Assembly (NCBI GenBank): GCA_903822545.1
Contig: CAIJPN010000159.1
Span: 43,528-107,527 of the forward strand
Source of the DNA: an uncultured Anaerolineae bacterium
GTDB lineage: Bacteria > Chloroflexota > Anaerolineae > Anaerolineales > Villigracilaceae
Direction: 5' to 3'
Length of the DNA stretch: 64,000 nucleotides
In this document: piece after piece, positions 27,156 to 35,061 of the stretch
Position numbering within the stretch: position 1 is the first letter of the stretch
Layout: the number at the start of each line of letters is the position of its first letter
Program-made: the position numbers and the translations under genes
The notes under the pieces: model-generated
Database searches by the model: none
What the model saw: the letters and a program-made list of their open reading frames with translations, nothing else
What the model was told of the DNA's origin: nothing

Positions 27156-27845
27156 TTAAGGCAGTCCCAGCGCTTGTGCAGCTTGCAAACACAGGCTGGC
27201 GCCGCCAGCATTCAACCATTCATCCAGCCGCCAGCTGTGCCCCAAATTATTGGCTGCATCGCCATAAATCCCAGAACCCCAATAGGCATAGCGGATAGTT
27301 TCGTCTGCCCAGGTGCTTTCATCTCGGAAAATGACACCCACCCCGCCGTTATAACCTGCCAGCGCCAGGCGTGGATTGCCATTGGCGCGCTGGAGCGATT
27401 CTTTCAAGTAGTTGAGCCCGCGCAGGGCATTGGTTTCTGGCGCAAACGGATCTTCAAACACCTCAAAATGATCTGGCATCACCTGGAATAGCCCGCTGGC
27501 CCCGGCTGGTGAAAGCGCCGAAGGATTGCCGCACGATTCAATCTGCATCACCGTGGAAACCAGGTTGGGATCCAGGTCAGCCTGCCCGGCCCAGCGAACA
27601 ATATCAGTTGCCCAATACTGCACCTCGGGCGTAAAAAAAGACGCGATCAGGCCATTTCCCGGAACTGCCATGGCGGCCTCTTCCAGTTCTGAGTGAATAT
27701 CATCAAAACCACCGGTGGCTGTCATCAGCATCAGGCCAAAACATAGCGCAATCATTGGAGGAATAAAAGAGCCAGGAAGACAACCTTTGCCGGTTGCCTT
27801 CCTGGTCAAATTTTGCGATTCGAGATCGGAGCGGGACGAGGTCAT
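27156..27845 (-). CDS. Lytic transglycosylase (SLT-type)
   Basis: A 229-aa exported protein with a hydrophobic segment at about 28-45 and a lysozyme-like SLT domain. The catalytic glutamate is Glu103 in MQIESCGNP; SPAGASGLFQVMPDHF and LALAGYNGG are the other standard SLT blocks. It cleaves the glycan strands of peptidoglycan with formation of 1,6-anhydromuramic acid. The N-terminus is longer than a normal signal peptide and has no clear binding site, so the start is uncertain; the ATG at codon 31 is another option. Its proximity to flagellar and secretion genes is too loose to assign a dedicated role. Confidence 0.85.
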   Translation of the reverse strand: MTSSRSDLESQNLTRKATGKGCLPGSFIPPMIALCFGLMLMTATGGFDDIHSELEEAAMAVPGNGLIASFFTPEVQYWATDIVRWAGQADLDPNLVSTVMQIESCGNPSALSPAGASGLFQVMPDHFEVFEDPFAPETNALRGLNYLKESLQRANGNPRLALAGYNGGVGVIFRDESTWADETIRYAYWGSGIYGDAANNLGHSWRLDEWLNAGGASLCLQAAQALGLP

Positions 27846-27902
27846 TAGATCAAATCAGGAGGCAGGTACGCTCGTCAGCAAATTTAAGCCGTAGAGCGGC
27901 GA

Positions 27903-28769
27903 TCAACCATCTTGTGGGGTCTCTGCGGAACTCATCAAATTGTGGTAAGTTGGTTCCGGACGAGAATAAATCGGTTCAGCTGGCGTTGGCTTGGGGGCTG
28001 CCTTCAACAACTGGGCAGCGGTGGTAATCACCGGACGCTGGTCAGTATACTGCTGTTGCTGTCCTGGCCGGTACTGCGCCTTATAATTTGAGCGCTGCTG
28101 TGAGTTTGAATAAACAGTATGCGTCTGGTAAGTCGGGGCGCGCTGCAATTGTGCCGGGCGCTGCGATTGCTGTGCGGGCGCTGGCTGCTTTGCCGGTGCA
28201 TTATTATACTGCCCCTGCTGGTAATTTCGGCGAACCGGGCGGCTTTCTGGCTGCGAGAACAGCTTATCACCCCACACCGAAAAAGTCCAAATAATCAGCG
28301 TGCGGATCACCCACACCATCAGCGCCACAAAAACCGGCACCACATTGTGAATAACATCATTCCCTACCACAGCACTGCCCTGGCTGACATGGGTCACCGT
28401 GGCAACGGAGACACCCCACCATGTCAACATCGCGTTCATCCCGGCTGCCAGGAACCAGGCTACGAACAGGTACCAGACTTCCATTGGCTCCTCTGCGCCC
28501 TGTTCGGGGGTAAAAATACGGGCGATTCCGGCAAAATCGATGCCGCAAAATGCAATCGCCAAAATGGTTGACCACTTGATCCCGGCAAACGTCAGGTTTC
28601 CCAGCACATCGTGGAGGGCAAACTCCGTAGTGCCGAAATTAAACACCTCGAACGCCAATAAAGCGCCGAGAATCATAATGCCAAAGGCATTCCCGCGTTG
28701 GGCAATGACATTATCCCAGGCCTTGCCAAGGGCATTTTCAAACTGTTGCGAACGTACAGTGTTATTCAT
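27903..28769 (-). CDS. Unknown multi-pass membrane protein with Gln/Pro-rich tail
   Basis: A 288-aa protein that I do not recognise. The first 180 residues hold about four membrane helices (around 28-46, 63-80, 100-122 and 145-166), and the last 110 residues are a low-complexity tail rich in Gln, Pro, Tyr and Arg with repeated QQ and YxxQ units. The start is secure: AAGGAGG 5 nt before the ATG. The promoter carries two LexA-like operators arranged exactly as in front of the 36-codon gene at 31238-31348, so the two probably respond to the same repressor. Function unknown; SOS-type or other stress induction is an inference from the operators only. Confidence 0.7.
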   Translation of the reverse strand: MNNTVRSQQFENALGKAWDNVIAQRGNAFGIMILGALLAFEVFNFGTTEFALHDVLGNLTFAGIKWSTILAIAFCGIDFAGIARIFTPEQGAEEPMEVWYLFVAWFLAAGMNAMLTWWGVSVATVTHVSQGSAVVGNDVIHNVVPVFVALMVWVIRTLIIWTFSVWGDKLFSQPESRPVRRNYQQGQYNNAPAKQPAPAQQSQRPAQLQRAPTYQTHTVYSNSQQRSNYKAQYRPGQQQQYTDQRPVITTAAQLLKAAPKPTPAEPIYSRPEPTYHNLMSSAETPQDG

Positions 28770-28791
28770 CCGAGCCTCCTTGAGTAAATAT

Positions 28792-28844
28792 AGAACAAAC
28801 GTACTATTTATAAAAATAATAGCACTTATGTTCTATTTAAACAA
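28792..28844 (-). promoter_or_regulatory. promoter with two inverted LexA-like operators
   Basis: On the minus strand TTGTTT (28844-28839), a 17-nt spacer and TATTAT (28821-28816) form a sigma-70-type promoter. AGAACATAAGTGCT (28834-28821) overlaps spacer and -10; AGAACAAACGTACT, in the opposite orientation at 28792-28805, lies downstream. The centres are 29 bp apart. Each fits AGAAC-N4-GTNCT, close to the GAAC-N4-GTTC box of Gram-positive-type LexA. Confidence 0.55.
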
Positions 28845-28862
28845 GAGGCAATTTGTCACATT

Positions 28863-29381
28863 TTATGGTGGGTAAGTATAAGGATTAATCTCCACACTCG
28901 AACTGTAGCCCCCACCCGGGCATGTTGCCAGCCCCGCAATCGACACCGGCGCATCCACCCGCCCTGCGCCTGGCATCTCGATATGGATGACGAGTCCAGC
29001 CTCGGGCAGTGTTGTGCAGGCATCTTTCCAAATGGCGATAGCCAGCACCTGGTCACCAGCTTTGACGCGCGGAGGCTCCGGGGCCTCTGTGGGGTTGACC
29101 GACTGATAGCGCACCTCCAGTGGATGCCCACCCGCATCAGTCAGGGTTAAGAGCGGCAGGTTCGACAACCCACATTCATCCTGGCCCTGATAGCTTAACG
29201 TTACTCCCAGGGCCACGTCACTCCCCATCCGATTCGCGTTGGCGCTCGTCAAAAAATCAGATGCCGCGCACAACCTGCTAGAGGGGGTGGGCGTTTTTCC
29301 GCCAAAAAAGCTGAAGCTGCGCACACAACCAGCCAGCAAAAATAACCCGGTAACGGCGATAAAACTCACCCGTAGTTTCAT
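28863..29381 (-). CDS. Lipoprotein with DUF4232-like domain
   Basis: A 172-aa exported protein. The N-terminus KLRVSFIAVTGLFLLAGC is a lipoprotein signal with LLAGC as lipobox, so it should be anchored to the membrane outer face. The mature part has four cysteines and the run LSYQGQDECGLSNLPLLTLTDAGG (about 61-84), KAGDQVLAIAIWKDAC and a beta-rich C-terminus, which follows the layout of DUF4232 domains (immunoglobulin-like, often actinobacterial). Function unknown. The start codon overlaps the end of the PAP2 gene region (stop at 29384) within 3 nt, so the two are cotranscribed. Confidence 0.65.
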   Translation of the reverse strand: MKLRVSFIAVTGLFLLAGCVRSFSFFGGKTPTPSSRLCAASDFLTSANANRMGSDVALGVTLSYQGQDECGLSNLPLLTLTDAGGHPLEVRYQSVNPTEAPEPPRVKAGDQVLAIAIWKDACTTLPEAGLVIHIEMPGAGRVDAPVSIAGLATCPGGGYSSSVEINPYTYPP

Positions 29382-29383
29382 TT

Positions 29384-29992
29384 TTATCCCATCATCAGCC
29401 AGAACATCAGCCCATAGACCAGTAACCCACCAACCGCCCCGGCCAGCACATCCAAAATATAGTGTTGTTTGGTAAACAGTGTTGATAGCGCAATCAAAAT
29501 CCCCCAAAGTAACGTAACCGTCCCAACCAGCGGGCCAAAAATGATGTAATTTGCGCCCACGACTGGCACTGATAAGCCAACGTGCATCGATGGGAAATTG
29601 CCATAGGGTTTGCAGGTTTTTTGGAATAATCCCAGCATCCAGCCAGACATGCCCGCCACGTTGAGTTCTTCCCGGCGTTCGATTTTGCTTGGCACGGTGG
29701 CATGGATCAGGCTGGAGCCAACGCTGATGGTCACAAAACTGGCAAGCATCCAATAAAATTGCCGGGCATCTGCCAACACGAGGAAGGGTTGCACGACAAA
29801 GATGTATGTGGAGAAATAGACCAGCGCAAACTGCGGTAAAAAGGGAATTTTCCGATCAATCTCCATGCCCAGGTCGAGACGACGCTCATGCGCCACTTCC
29901 AGGCGGTTGACGAAAAAGTAGAGTATCAGCCAGCCCAGCAGGGTCAGGATGAGGATTTCCAGGCGGTAGGTGAGTGAAAGGGTGTTTTCCAT
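29384..29992 (-). CDS. PAP2-superfamily membrane phosphatase
   Basis: A 202-aa membrane protein with about five helices. The PAP2 signature is visible as KPYGNFPSMHVG (motif 2, PSMH) and STLFTKQHYILDVLAG (motif 3, His and Asp); motif 1 (KxxxxxxRP) is less clear. The spacing is like that of the inositol-phosphorylceramide-synthase/AUR1-like branch. It may dephosphorylate or transfer head groups of lipids such as phosphatidic acid or undecaprenyl pyrophosphate. I use the ATG with GGAG 6 nt upstream, which removes 16 residues from the longest frame. Cotranscribed with the lipoprotein gene after it. Confidence 0.8.
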   Translation of the reverse strand: MENTLSLTYRLEILILTLLGWLILYFFVNRLEVAHERRLDLGMEIDRKIPFLPQFALVYFSTYIFVVQPFLVLADARQFYWMLASFVTISVGSSLIHATVPSKIERREELNVAGMSGWMLGLFQKTCKPYGNFPSMHVGLSVPVVGANYIIFGPLVGTVTLLWGILIALSTLFTKQHYILDVLAGAVGGLLVYGLMFWLMMG

Positions 29993-30099
29993 GCGGCGCT
30001 CCGTAATGTCAGGTTGAGGGGCAGTATATCTTACTTTCAAACAGGTGGGGATTTACCTTTGGGCTGCCATCATTGCCTGGATGGGCATGAATTTGCTTA

Positions 30100-30143
30100 T
30101 TGACAAAGCTAATATATCGTTATATTATATTATTATATAATAA
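30100..30143 (+). promoter_or_regulatory. consensus promoter with a palindrome at the start site (GGDEF-RHH gene)
   Basis: TTGACA (30100-30105), exactly 17 nt, then TATTAT (30123-30128) make a near-consensus sigma-70 promoter. TTATTATATAATAA at 30130-30143 is a perfect 14-bp palindrome lying over the expected transcription start, a classic repressor position. AT-rich palindromes are common ribbon-helix-helix targets, and the downstream gene encodes such a domain. Confidence 0.65.
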
Positions 30144-30166
30144 GAATATGTTAGAAAGGATAATGT

Positions 30167-30844
30167 ATGACTGGCATTGATAACACTACACTTGATGCAC
30201 TGACTGGTTTGGGCATACGCCAGGATTTTGAAGAAACCATTAAAAAGTCCATCCAACAGGCACGCGCTAAGGATGAACCGCTCTCCCTGGCTTTCCTCGA
30301 TATTGATAATTTCAAGCGGCTGAACGACAGTCTCGGGCACCGGGCTGGCGATACCATCATCACGGCAGTTGCCAACACGATCAAAACTATGACGGCTGAT
30401 CATGGCATGGTTTACCGCTACGGTGGCGAGGAATACACCATCATCCTCCCGGCCACCGAACGTGAACAGGCTTTCCTGCTCATCGAGCAGATTCGCGCCG
30501 AAATTGCCCGGCAATCCAGCCTGAGCGATGGCGAATCCACCGTCAATGTGGGGGTCACCATCAGTGGCGGGATTGCCGCCTTCCCCATCGATGGGCAGGA
30601 CGAGAACGAGCTTCTGCGCAAGGCTGACCAGGCGCTATACAAGGCCAAACAGACCGGGCGCAATAAAATCCTGCTCTCTTATGAAGAAAAGATGGTTCCC
30701 AAAACCTCCTATTTTAACCAGACGCAGCTCAACCGGCTGGCAGCGCTGGCAAAAGATATGGGCATTGGTGAGGCCGTGCTGTTGCGCGAAGCCCTGGATG
30801 ATCTGCTTATCAAGTATTTGCACGCTTTTGCTGATAAACGATAA
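30167..30844 (+). CDS. Diguanylate cyclase fused to a C-terminal ribbon-helix-helix domain
   Basis: A 225-aa soluble protein. Residues 1-172 are a minimal GGDEF domain: LDALTGLGIRQDFEE, FLDIDNFKRLNDSLGH and the active-site loop YGGEEY (85-90), with Tyr in place of the last Phe. The RxxD inhibitory site is absent. Residues 178-219 (PKTSYFNQTQLNRLAALAKD, then an ALLREALDDLL-like helix) have the strand-helix-helix pattern and hydrophobic spacing of CopG/MetJ-type DNA-binding domains. This suggests a DNA-bound or DNA-regulated c-di-GMP synthase. AAAGGA lies 6 nt before the ATG. The GGDEF call is certain; the DNA-binding domain rests on pattern recognition. Confidence 0.82.
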   Translation: MTGIDNTTLDALTGLGIRQDFEETIKKSIQQARAKDEPLSLAFLDIDNFKRLNDSLGHRAGDTIITAVANTIKTMTADHGMVYRYGGEEYTIILPATEREQAFLLIEQIRAEIARQSSLSDGESTVNVGVTISGGIAAFPIDGQDENELLRKADQALYKAKQTGRNKILLSYEEKMVPKTSYFNQTQLNRLAALAKDMGIGEAVLLREALDDLLIKYLHAFADKR

Positions 30845-30862
30845 ATTGATCTGCCGCAAATT

Positions 30863-31078
30863 TTAGATAAGAACAATCACCCGTTTTTCATCGCCACCTT
30901 TTTGCAGCAGGACGGTCGTATCTGCATCGATCGCCATGATGCCCAGTTTGAGGAATTTCCTCACAATCTCGGTGGATGTGGTGTAGTTATCTTCCGCAAT
31001 TTGCGCAATCGTTTCGTGCAACTCGGGACTGAGTTCAAAGGTGCAGCGCTTTGGCGCTGGCTTGGGCACGGTGTTCAT
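30863..31078 (-). CDS. Ribbon-helix-helix (CopG-like) protein
   Basis: A 71-aa protein: a basic N-terminus, then KRCTFELSPELHETIAQIAE, followed by an ALTxTEIVRKFL-type second helix (TSTEIVRKFLKLGIMAI) and a short C-terminal beta tail. This is the ribbon-helix-helix pattern of small transcriptional repressors and antitoxins. No toxin gene is adjacent. It converges with the GGDEF-RHH gene, and the left end of a MITE-like element begins 25 nt upstream of its start, which may have replaced its promoter. GGAG is 11 nt before the ATG, rather far. Confidence 0.72.
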   Translation of the reverse strand: MNTVPKPAPKRCTFELSPELHETIAQIAEDNYTTSTEIVRKFLKLGIMAIDADTTVLLQKGGDEKRVIVLI

Positions 31079-31102
31079 TTTCTTTTCGTCTCCTTTTACC
31101 GA

Positions 31103-31239
31103 AGGGACTGTCTATTATTACGCCAGGTTGCCATAAAGCAATAGACACCTGTTTTTGTAAAAACTAATTGTGCACGCCCCCAGGTGTCTTTGCTACCGGT
31201 TGCCTGGCATTTGTTCTGGATGTGTGCCAGACAGTCCCT
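31103..31239. mobile_element. MITE-like element with 11-bp terminal inverted repeats
   Basis: AGGGACTGTCT (31103-31113) and its exact complement (31229-31239) bound 137 bp without coding capacity. Inside are nested inverted pairs: GCCAGG/CCTGGC (31122-31127, 31203-31208) and AGACACCTG/CAGGTGTCT (31143-31151, 31181-31189), so the whole unit can fold into one long hairpin. No target-site duplication is clear. The nested symmetry and the noncoding interior are typical of miniature inverted-repeat elements mobilised by a transposase encoded elsewhere. Confidence 0.6.
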
Positions 31240-31348
31240 AAATGACACATCCTAACCAGCGGAGAATACGTTTGGTGAGCAGTATATACACAGGCAGGAT
31301 AAAAGCGATACAACCTGCCACAATGATTGCTGTGTTTCCTGTTTGCAT
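31238..31348 (-). CDS. 36-aa single-helix membrane peptide, probably truncated
   Basis: A short gene with strong expression signals: GGAGG 5 nt before the ATG and a consensus promoter 40 nt upstream. The product begins MQTGNTAIIVAGCIAFILPV and continues with a basic end (LLTKRILRWLGCVI), so one hydrophobic helix followed by positive charges. The stop codon TAG is formed at the edge of the MITE-like element, so the original protein may have been longer. LexA-like operators and small size recall SOS-induced membrane peptides such as TisB or SidA, but there is no sequence relationship that I can see. Existence as a gene is likely; function unknown. Confidence 0.6.
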   Translation of the reverse strand: MQTGNTAIIVAGCIAFILPVYILLTKRILRWLGCVI

Positions 31349-31367
31349 ATTGTCCTCCGTATTGATA

Positions 31368-31418
31368 AGAAAATATGTTCTATGATTGTATTATAAAACA
31401 TATTTTCTATGTATTCAA
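31368..31418 (-). promoter_or_regulatory. consensus promoter with two inverted LexA-like operators
   Basis: On the minus strand TTGAAT (31418-31413), 17 nt, then TATAAT (31395-31390). AGAAAATATGTTCT at 31368-31381 and AAAACATATTTTCT at 31395-31408 are two related 14-mers, 27 bp apart, one just downstream of the -10 and one in the spacer; AGAAAATATGTT and AACATATTTTCT form a perfect 12-bp inverted repeat. The architecture equals that at 28792-28844, which argues for one repressor. Confidence 0.6.
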
Positions 31419-31671
31419 GATGCATCAGGATATACATCTGATGCTGGTAATGAAAGTGTAATATCCGAACTTTTTATGAATTTTGGTCACATATTAAGCA
31501 AAGGATGAGAGTGATTGCTTGATGGGTTTATGAAATTTAATGGATCAGTATCGCAGACGTGGTAGCGCGGCCTTCATCGAAGCGTTCAGCGTGTGACCAG
31601 GGAACCGGGCGCAGCATCTTTTTCGTGGTATTCTTGCAACACAATATCCCCGCAACCACGAAAGACAATTT

Positions 31672-32808
31672 ATGCGCCTGCGTTACCAGATCCCGGTTTT
31701 TACCATTCTGCGTACCATTTTTAATACCGCTCATCGCATGGCATACCCGTTCCTGGGCTTTTTTGCGCGCGGCCTGGGCGTAGATATCACCGTCATTTCC
31801 CTGGCAATCACCTCGCGCTCATTCCTCGGCATGTTCATCCCGCTGATCTCATCGATGTCAGACCAGCGCGGGCGCAAATTTGGCATGCTGGCCGGCACAG
31901 CTGTGTTCACCCTGGCAGTTGGCCTGGTAGCAATTTTCCCTTCAATGCTCACGCTGGGCGCGGCGCTCATCCTGGCGCTGCTGGGCAAATTCCTGTTCGA
32001 CCCGGCCATGCAGGCCTACCTGGGCGATCGCATTCCCTACCAGCGGCGCGGGTTGGCGCTTTCTATCACCGAATTCGGCTGGTCGCTGGCCTTTATCATC
32101 GGGATTCCACTGGTCGGGTTTTTAATCGACAGATACGGGTGGCAGGCTCCCTTCCCAGTGTTGGCGCTGCTTGGGGCCGGCATGTTCCTCATCATCCTGG
32201 TGATGATCGAGAGCGATCATCCACACGCCGCCACCGAAAGCGCACTGGCCAAGTTCAAATTGGTGCTGACCGACATCCCTACCCTGGCCGGGATTTCGAT
32301 AGCGATATGGGCGAACGCTGCCAATGAACTGGTCAACCTGATCTTTGGGATCTGGCTGGAAGATTCGTTCGCGCTGAAAATATCCGCCCTGGCAGCTGCT
32401 TCCGCCATCATCGGCATTTCTGAGCTGGGTGGTGAGAGCCTGGTGGCGGTTTTTACCGACCGGCTGGGCAAGAAGCGCGCGCTGACGGTGGGCCTGCTGG
32501 CCTGTGGGCTGTCATCGGTTGCGCTGCCGCTTGTCAGCCGCACCGAGATTGGCGCGTTGATCGGGTTGTTTTTTTTCTATATCACGTTTGAGTTTGTCAT
32601 GGTCAGCCATGTGCCGATGATGACTGAACTGCTGCCCGCCGCGCGCGCCACGGTCATGTCATTCAATCTTACCGGGCATTCACTGGGTCGTGTCATTGGG
32701 GCGCTGCTGGCGACCTTTGTTTATCAATCCTTTGGTTTTTCGGTGGTGACCATGCTCTCGGCGCTTTTTTACTTATTTGCGTTGCTGGCCCTGCGAAAAA
32801 TCAAATAA
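31672..32808 (+). CDS. MFS transporter
   Basis: A 378-aa protein with about eleven to twelve membrane helices. The loop between helices 2 and 3 has SSMSDQRGRKFGML, the usual MFS motif A (G/S-x-x-x-D-x-x-G-R-R/K), and the second half repeats it as FTDRLGKKRALTVG. The sugar/drug antiporter-like branch is likely; the substrate cannot be deduced. The ATG has no clear binding site. Directly followed by a GGDEF gene 15 nt downstream with its own strong AAGGAG, so the pair forms a unit. The 320 nt upstream of it contain the small-peptide promoter and otherwise nothing I can name. Confidence 0.85.
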   Translation: MRLRYQIPVFTILRTIFNTAHRMAYPFLGFFARGLGVDITVISLAITSRSFLGMFIPLISSMSDQRGRKFGMLAGTAVFTLAVGLVAIFPSMLTLGAALILALLGKFLFDPAMQAYLGDRIPYQRRGLALSITEFGWSLAFIIGIPLVGFLIDRYGWQAPFPVLALLGAGMFLIILVMIESDHPHAATESALAKFKLVLTDIPTLAGISIAIWANAANELVNLIFGIWLEDSFALKISALAAASAIIGISELGGESLVAVFTDRLGKKRALTVGLLACGLSSVALPLVSRTEIGALIGLFFFYITFEFVMVSHVPMMTELLPAARATVMSFNLTGHSLGRVIGALLATFVYQSFGFSVVTMLSALFYLFALLALRKIK

Positions 32809-32823
32809 AAGGAGCAATATTCC

Positions 32824-33927
32824 ATGAAAGCCGACCAATCTCGGGAACTTCAAGCGGGCGCTGCGTATGCCAAAAGCATGGATGGAGCCGTTTTTCGTGG
32901 AATTATCATCGCAATCGTGTTTCACTCCATTTTCTTGCTGCTGGCGCCAGTTACCAACCAGGGCAGCGAGTTATATGGGATTGGCGTGGGGATTTTGACG
33001 GTAGCGATCGATGGCCTGGCGCTATACGTACGCAAGCTGGGACAAAGCTGGTGGGCAGCCCAGATGATCCTTTTTTCGGTGTATCTTTCAACGCTGGTGA
33101 ATGGGATGTTATCGGGGGGGATTCTTTCAACCAGTATGCCCTGGTTGGCGATCCTGCCCATCGCGGCAGTGATCATGAGCGGGACAAATTCAGGCATTTT
33201 GTGGGGCGCCGTGGCATTTGTAACGGTGCCGATTTTGTTTTTATTCTCGGGTGTGATCAATGCCAGCCCGTTGGTGCATCAACCTGCGCTGGAAGATCAT
33301 ATTATCGACCTGGGACTGCTGGTATTGAGCGCGACTGCCGCTGCCTGGATGAGTGAAAGCATTAAGCTGAGAATTTTCCGCGAGCTGGAGAGTGCGCACC
33401 TGCAACTGCGTCAGATGGCTGCGCTCGACCCGCTTACCAATACGTATAACCGCCGTTCTTTCATGGAAGAAGCCAACCGGCAAATATCCGGGGCTGGCTC
33501 CCCTTATCAGGCACTTTCTGTGCTGGTGCTGGATATTGACCATTTCAAGCTGGTCAACGATGCTTATGGTCATGCCATTGGGGATGATGTGTTGGTTTCA
33601 ATTGTCAAAACCTGCAACCGCACCCTGCGCCAGACGGATATTATGGCGCGTTTTGGCGGTGAGGAGTTCATCATTTTGCTGCCCAATACCGATATGCAAG
33701 TGGCCCAGATGATCGCTGACCGGCTGCGGAATGCCATCGAGACGACGCCCGCGCCAACCGATCAGGGGCCGATCAGTGTTACGGTGAGTATTGGGGTGGC
33801 TTCGTTATCAGATGGGCAGGCGCTGACGATTCACGATATCATCAAACGCGCCGATCAGGCCATGTATATCGCCAAACAGGCTGGTCGCAATCGGGTGGCA
33901 GCCTGGAGCGAGGAAAAAGCTGGATAA
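32824..33927 (+). CDS. Membrane-bound diguanylate cyclase (GGDEF)
   Basis: A 367-aa protein. The first 180 residues form about six membrane helices (a seven-helix-type sensor without a family that I can name), followed by a short coiled segment and a GGDEF domain. The catalytic loop is RFGGEEF, preceded at the correct distance by RQTD, an intact RxxD inhibitory site, and DPLTNTYNRRSF opens the domain. It should make c-di-GMP and be product-inhibited. AAGGAG precedes the ATG. Together with the HD-GYP protein at 9763-10818 it provides synthesis and breakdown within this window. Confidence 0.93.
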   Translation: MKADQSRELQAGAAYAKSMDGAVFRGIIIAIVFHSIFLLLAPVTNQGSELYGIGVGILTVAIDGLALYVRKLGQSWWAAQMILFSVYLSTLVNGMLSGGILSTSMPWLAILPIAAVIMSGTNSGILWGAVAFVTVPILFLFSGVINASPLVHQPALEDHIIDLGLLVLSATAAAWMSESIKLRIFRELESAHLQLRQMAALDPLTNTYNRRSFMEEANRQISGAGSPYQALSVLVLDIDHFKLVNDAYGHAIGDDVLVSIVKTCNRTLRQTDIMARFGGEEFIILLPNTDMQVAQMIADRLRNAIETTPAPTDQGPISVTVSIGVASLSDGQALTIHDIIKRADQAMYIAKQAGRNRVAAWSEEKAG

Positions 33928-34085
33928 ACGGGATGCAGGTGCAGGGCGATGGGAGCTTTGGCAGGTTTTTCTGATGTGGCCCCAAAGTCCCCAGATGCGC
34001 GTGTGTTTCGGTCAAAGGTGGTAAAATTTATAAGATAGTATTCCAAATTAATTTAATCCAAACTGGTTTTGTGCGGAGGAAGCGC

Positions 34086-34838
34086 ATGTCAAAAATCATT
34101 TCTGTTCATTCATTCCGCGGCGGTACGGGAAAATCCAACACCAGCGCGAATCTCACCTATCTTTGTGCTGCCAAAGGGTTGCGGGTGGGCGTAGTTGATA
34201 CAGATATTCAGTCGCCAGGCATTCATGTGCTTTTTGGGATGGATGATAATGATATGGGTCATTCTTTGAATGACTATTTGTGGGGCAAATGCGAAATTGA
34301 AGATGCTGCCCATGATGTCACATCATCTGTTGGGAACATATCTGGCAAGGTATTCCTGATCCCGTCCAGCATTAAGGCTGGGGAAATTGCGCGTGTTTTG
34401 CGTGAAGGGTACGATGTGGGCCTTTTGAACGAAGGTTTTGAGCGGCTGATTAAGGCGCTGAAATTGGATGTGCTTATCATTGATACCCACCCGGGCCTGA
34501 ATGAAGAGACCCTGCTTTCGATTGCAATTTCTGATATCCTGGTGTTGATCATGCGCCCAGACAGCCAGGATTACCAGGGTACGAGTGTGACTGTGGAAGT
34601 AGCCCGCAAGCTGGAAGTGCAGGATATGTTGCTGGTTGTGAACAAAGTCCCCCCGAGCTACAACCTGGAAGCGATGAAACAAAAGATTGAGAAAACTTAT
34701 AACTGTGAAGTTGCCGCGGTTTTCCCACATTCCGATGATTTGATGACGCTTGCAAGCCAGGGCGTCTTCTCCATGCGCTTCCCAGATCACGAACTGACTA
34801 AGTATTATAAGCAACTGGCAGACCGCATCTTGGTGTAG
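34086..34838 (+). CDS. ParA/MinD-like ATPase, paralogue 1
   Basis: A 250-aa P-loop ATPase. The Walker A region is HSFRGGTGKSN (residues 8-18), with Arg11 where ParA/MinD proteins carry the signature lysine. The switch I region reads VDTDIQSPGIHVLFG, Walker B is LIIDTHPGLNEET, and the C-terminus ends with a basic amphipathic-looking helix (ELTKYYKQLADRILV). Such ATPases position cargo on membranes or nucleoid. The start is set by GGAGG 6 nt before the ATG. It is the first gene in a same-strand run leading to the NRPS genes; close relatives are at 52435-53184 and 53842-54621. Confidence 0.85.
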   Translation: MSKIISVHSFRGGTGKSNTSANLTYLCAAKGLRVGVVDTDIQSPGIHVLFGMDDNDMGHSLNDYLWGKCEIEDAAHDVTSSVGNISGKVFLIPSSIKAGEIARVLREGYDVGLLNEGFERLIKALKLDVLIIDTHPGLNEETLLSIAISDILVLIMRPDSQDYQGTSVTVEVARKLEVQDMLLVVNKVPPSYNLEAMKQKIEKTYNCEVAAVFPHSDDLMTLASQGVFSMRFPDHELTKYYKQLADRILV

Positions 34839-34939
34839 TTTGCGTGTGTAAATTCGAGCTGTTGCAGGATGGCTAATCACAATTGAAACGAGCTGTATCA
34901 CTTTCTAGCATACGTTTTTGACCGGCAAATATGATTTCT

Positions 34940-34974
34940 CCGCTGTTTGGTGTCAAAACAACACTGAACAGCGG
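34940..34974 (+). terminator. possible terminator hairpin after ParA paralogue 1
   Basis: CCGCTGTTTGGTGT (34940-34953) pairs with ACACTGAACAGCGG (34961-34974) at 12 of 14 positions across a CAAAACA loop. Only TTTGTG follows, so termination would be weak. It lies about 100 nt after the stop codon and 90 nt before the next gene. Confidence 0.4.
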
Positions 34975-35061
34975 TTTGTGATTATGCCATGGGGGTGGGA
35001 ATAAAAGCAACGGCGACTGGCGTGGTATTCCAAGCTGGGTTTCATCTTCAACGAGGTGATT

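Noticed and set aside
31252..31437. 61-codon reverse frame overlapping the small-peptide promoter
   Set aside because: It would begin upstream of the promoter and run through the operators; the 36-codon frame next to GGAGG is far better supported.
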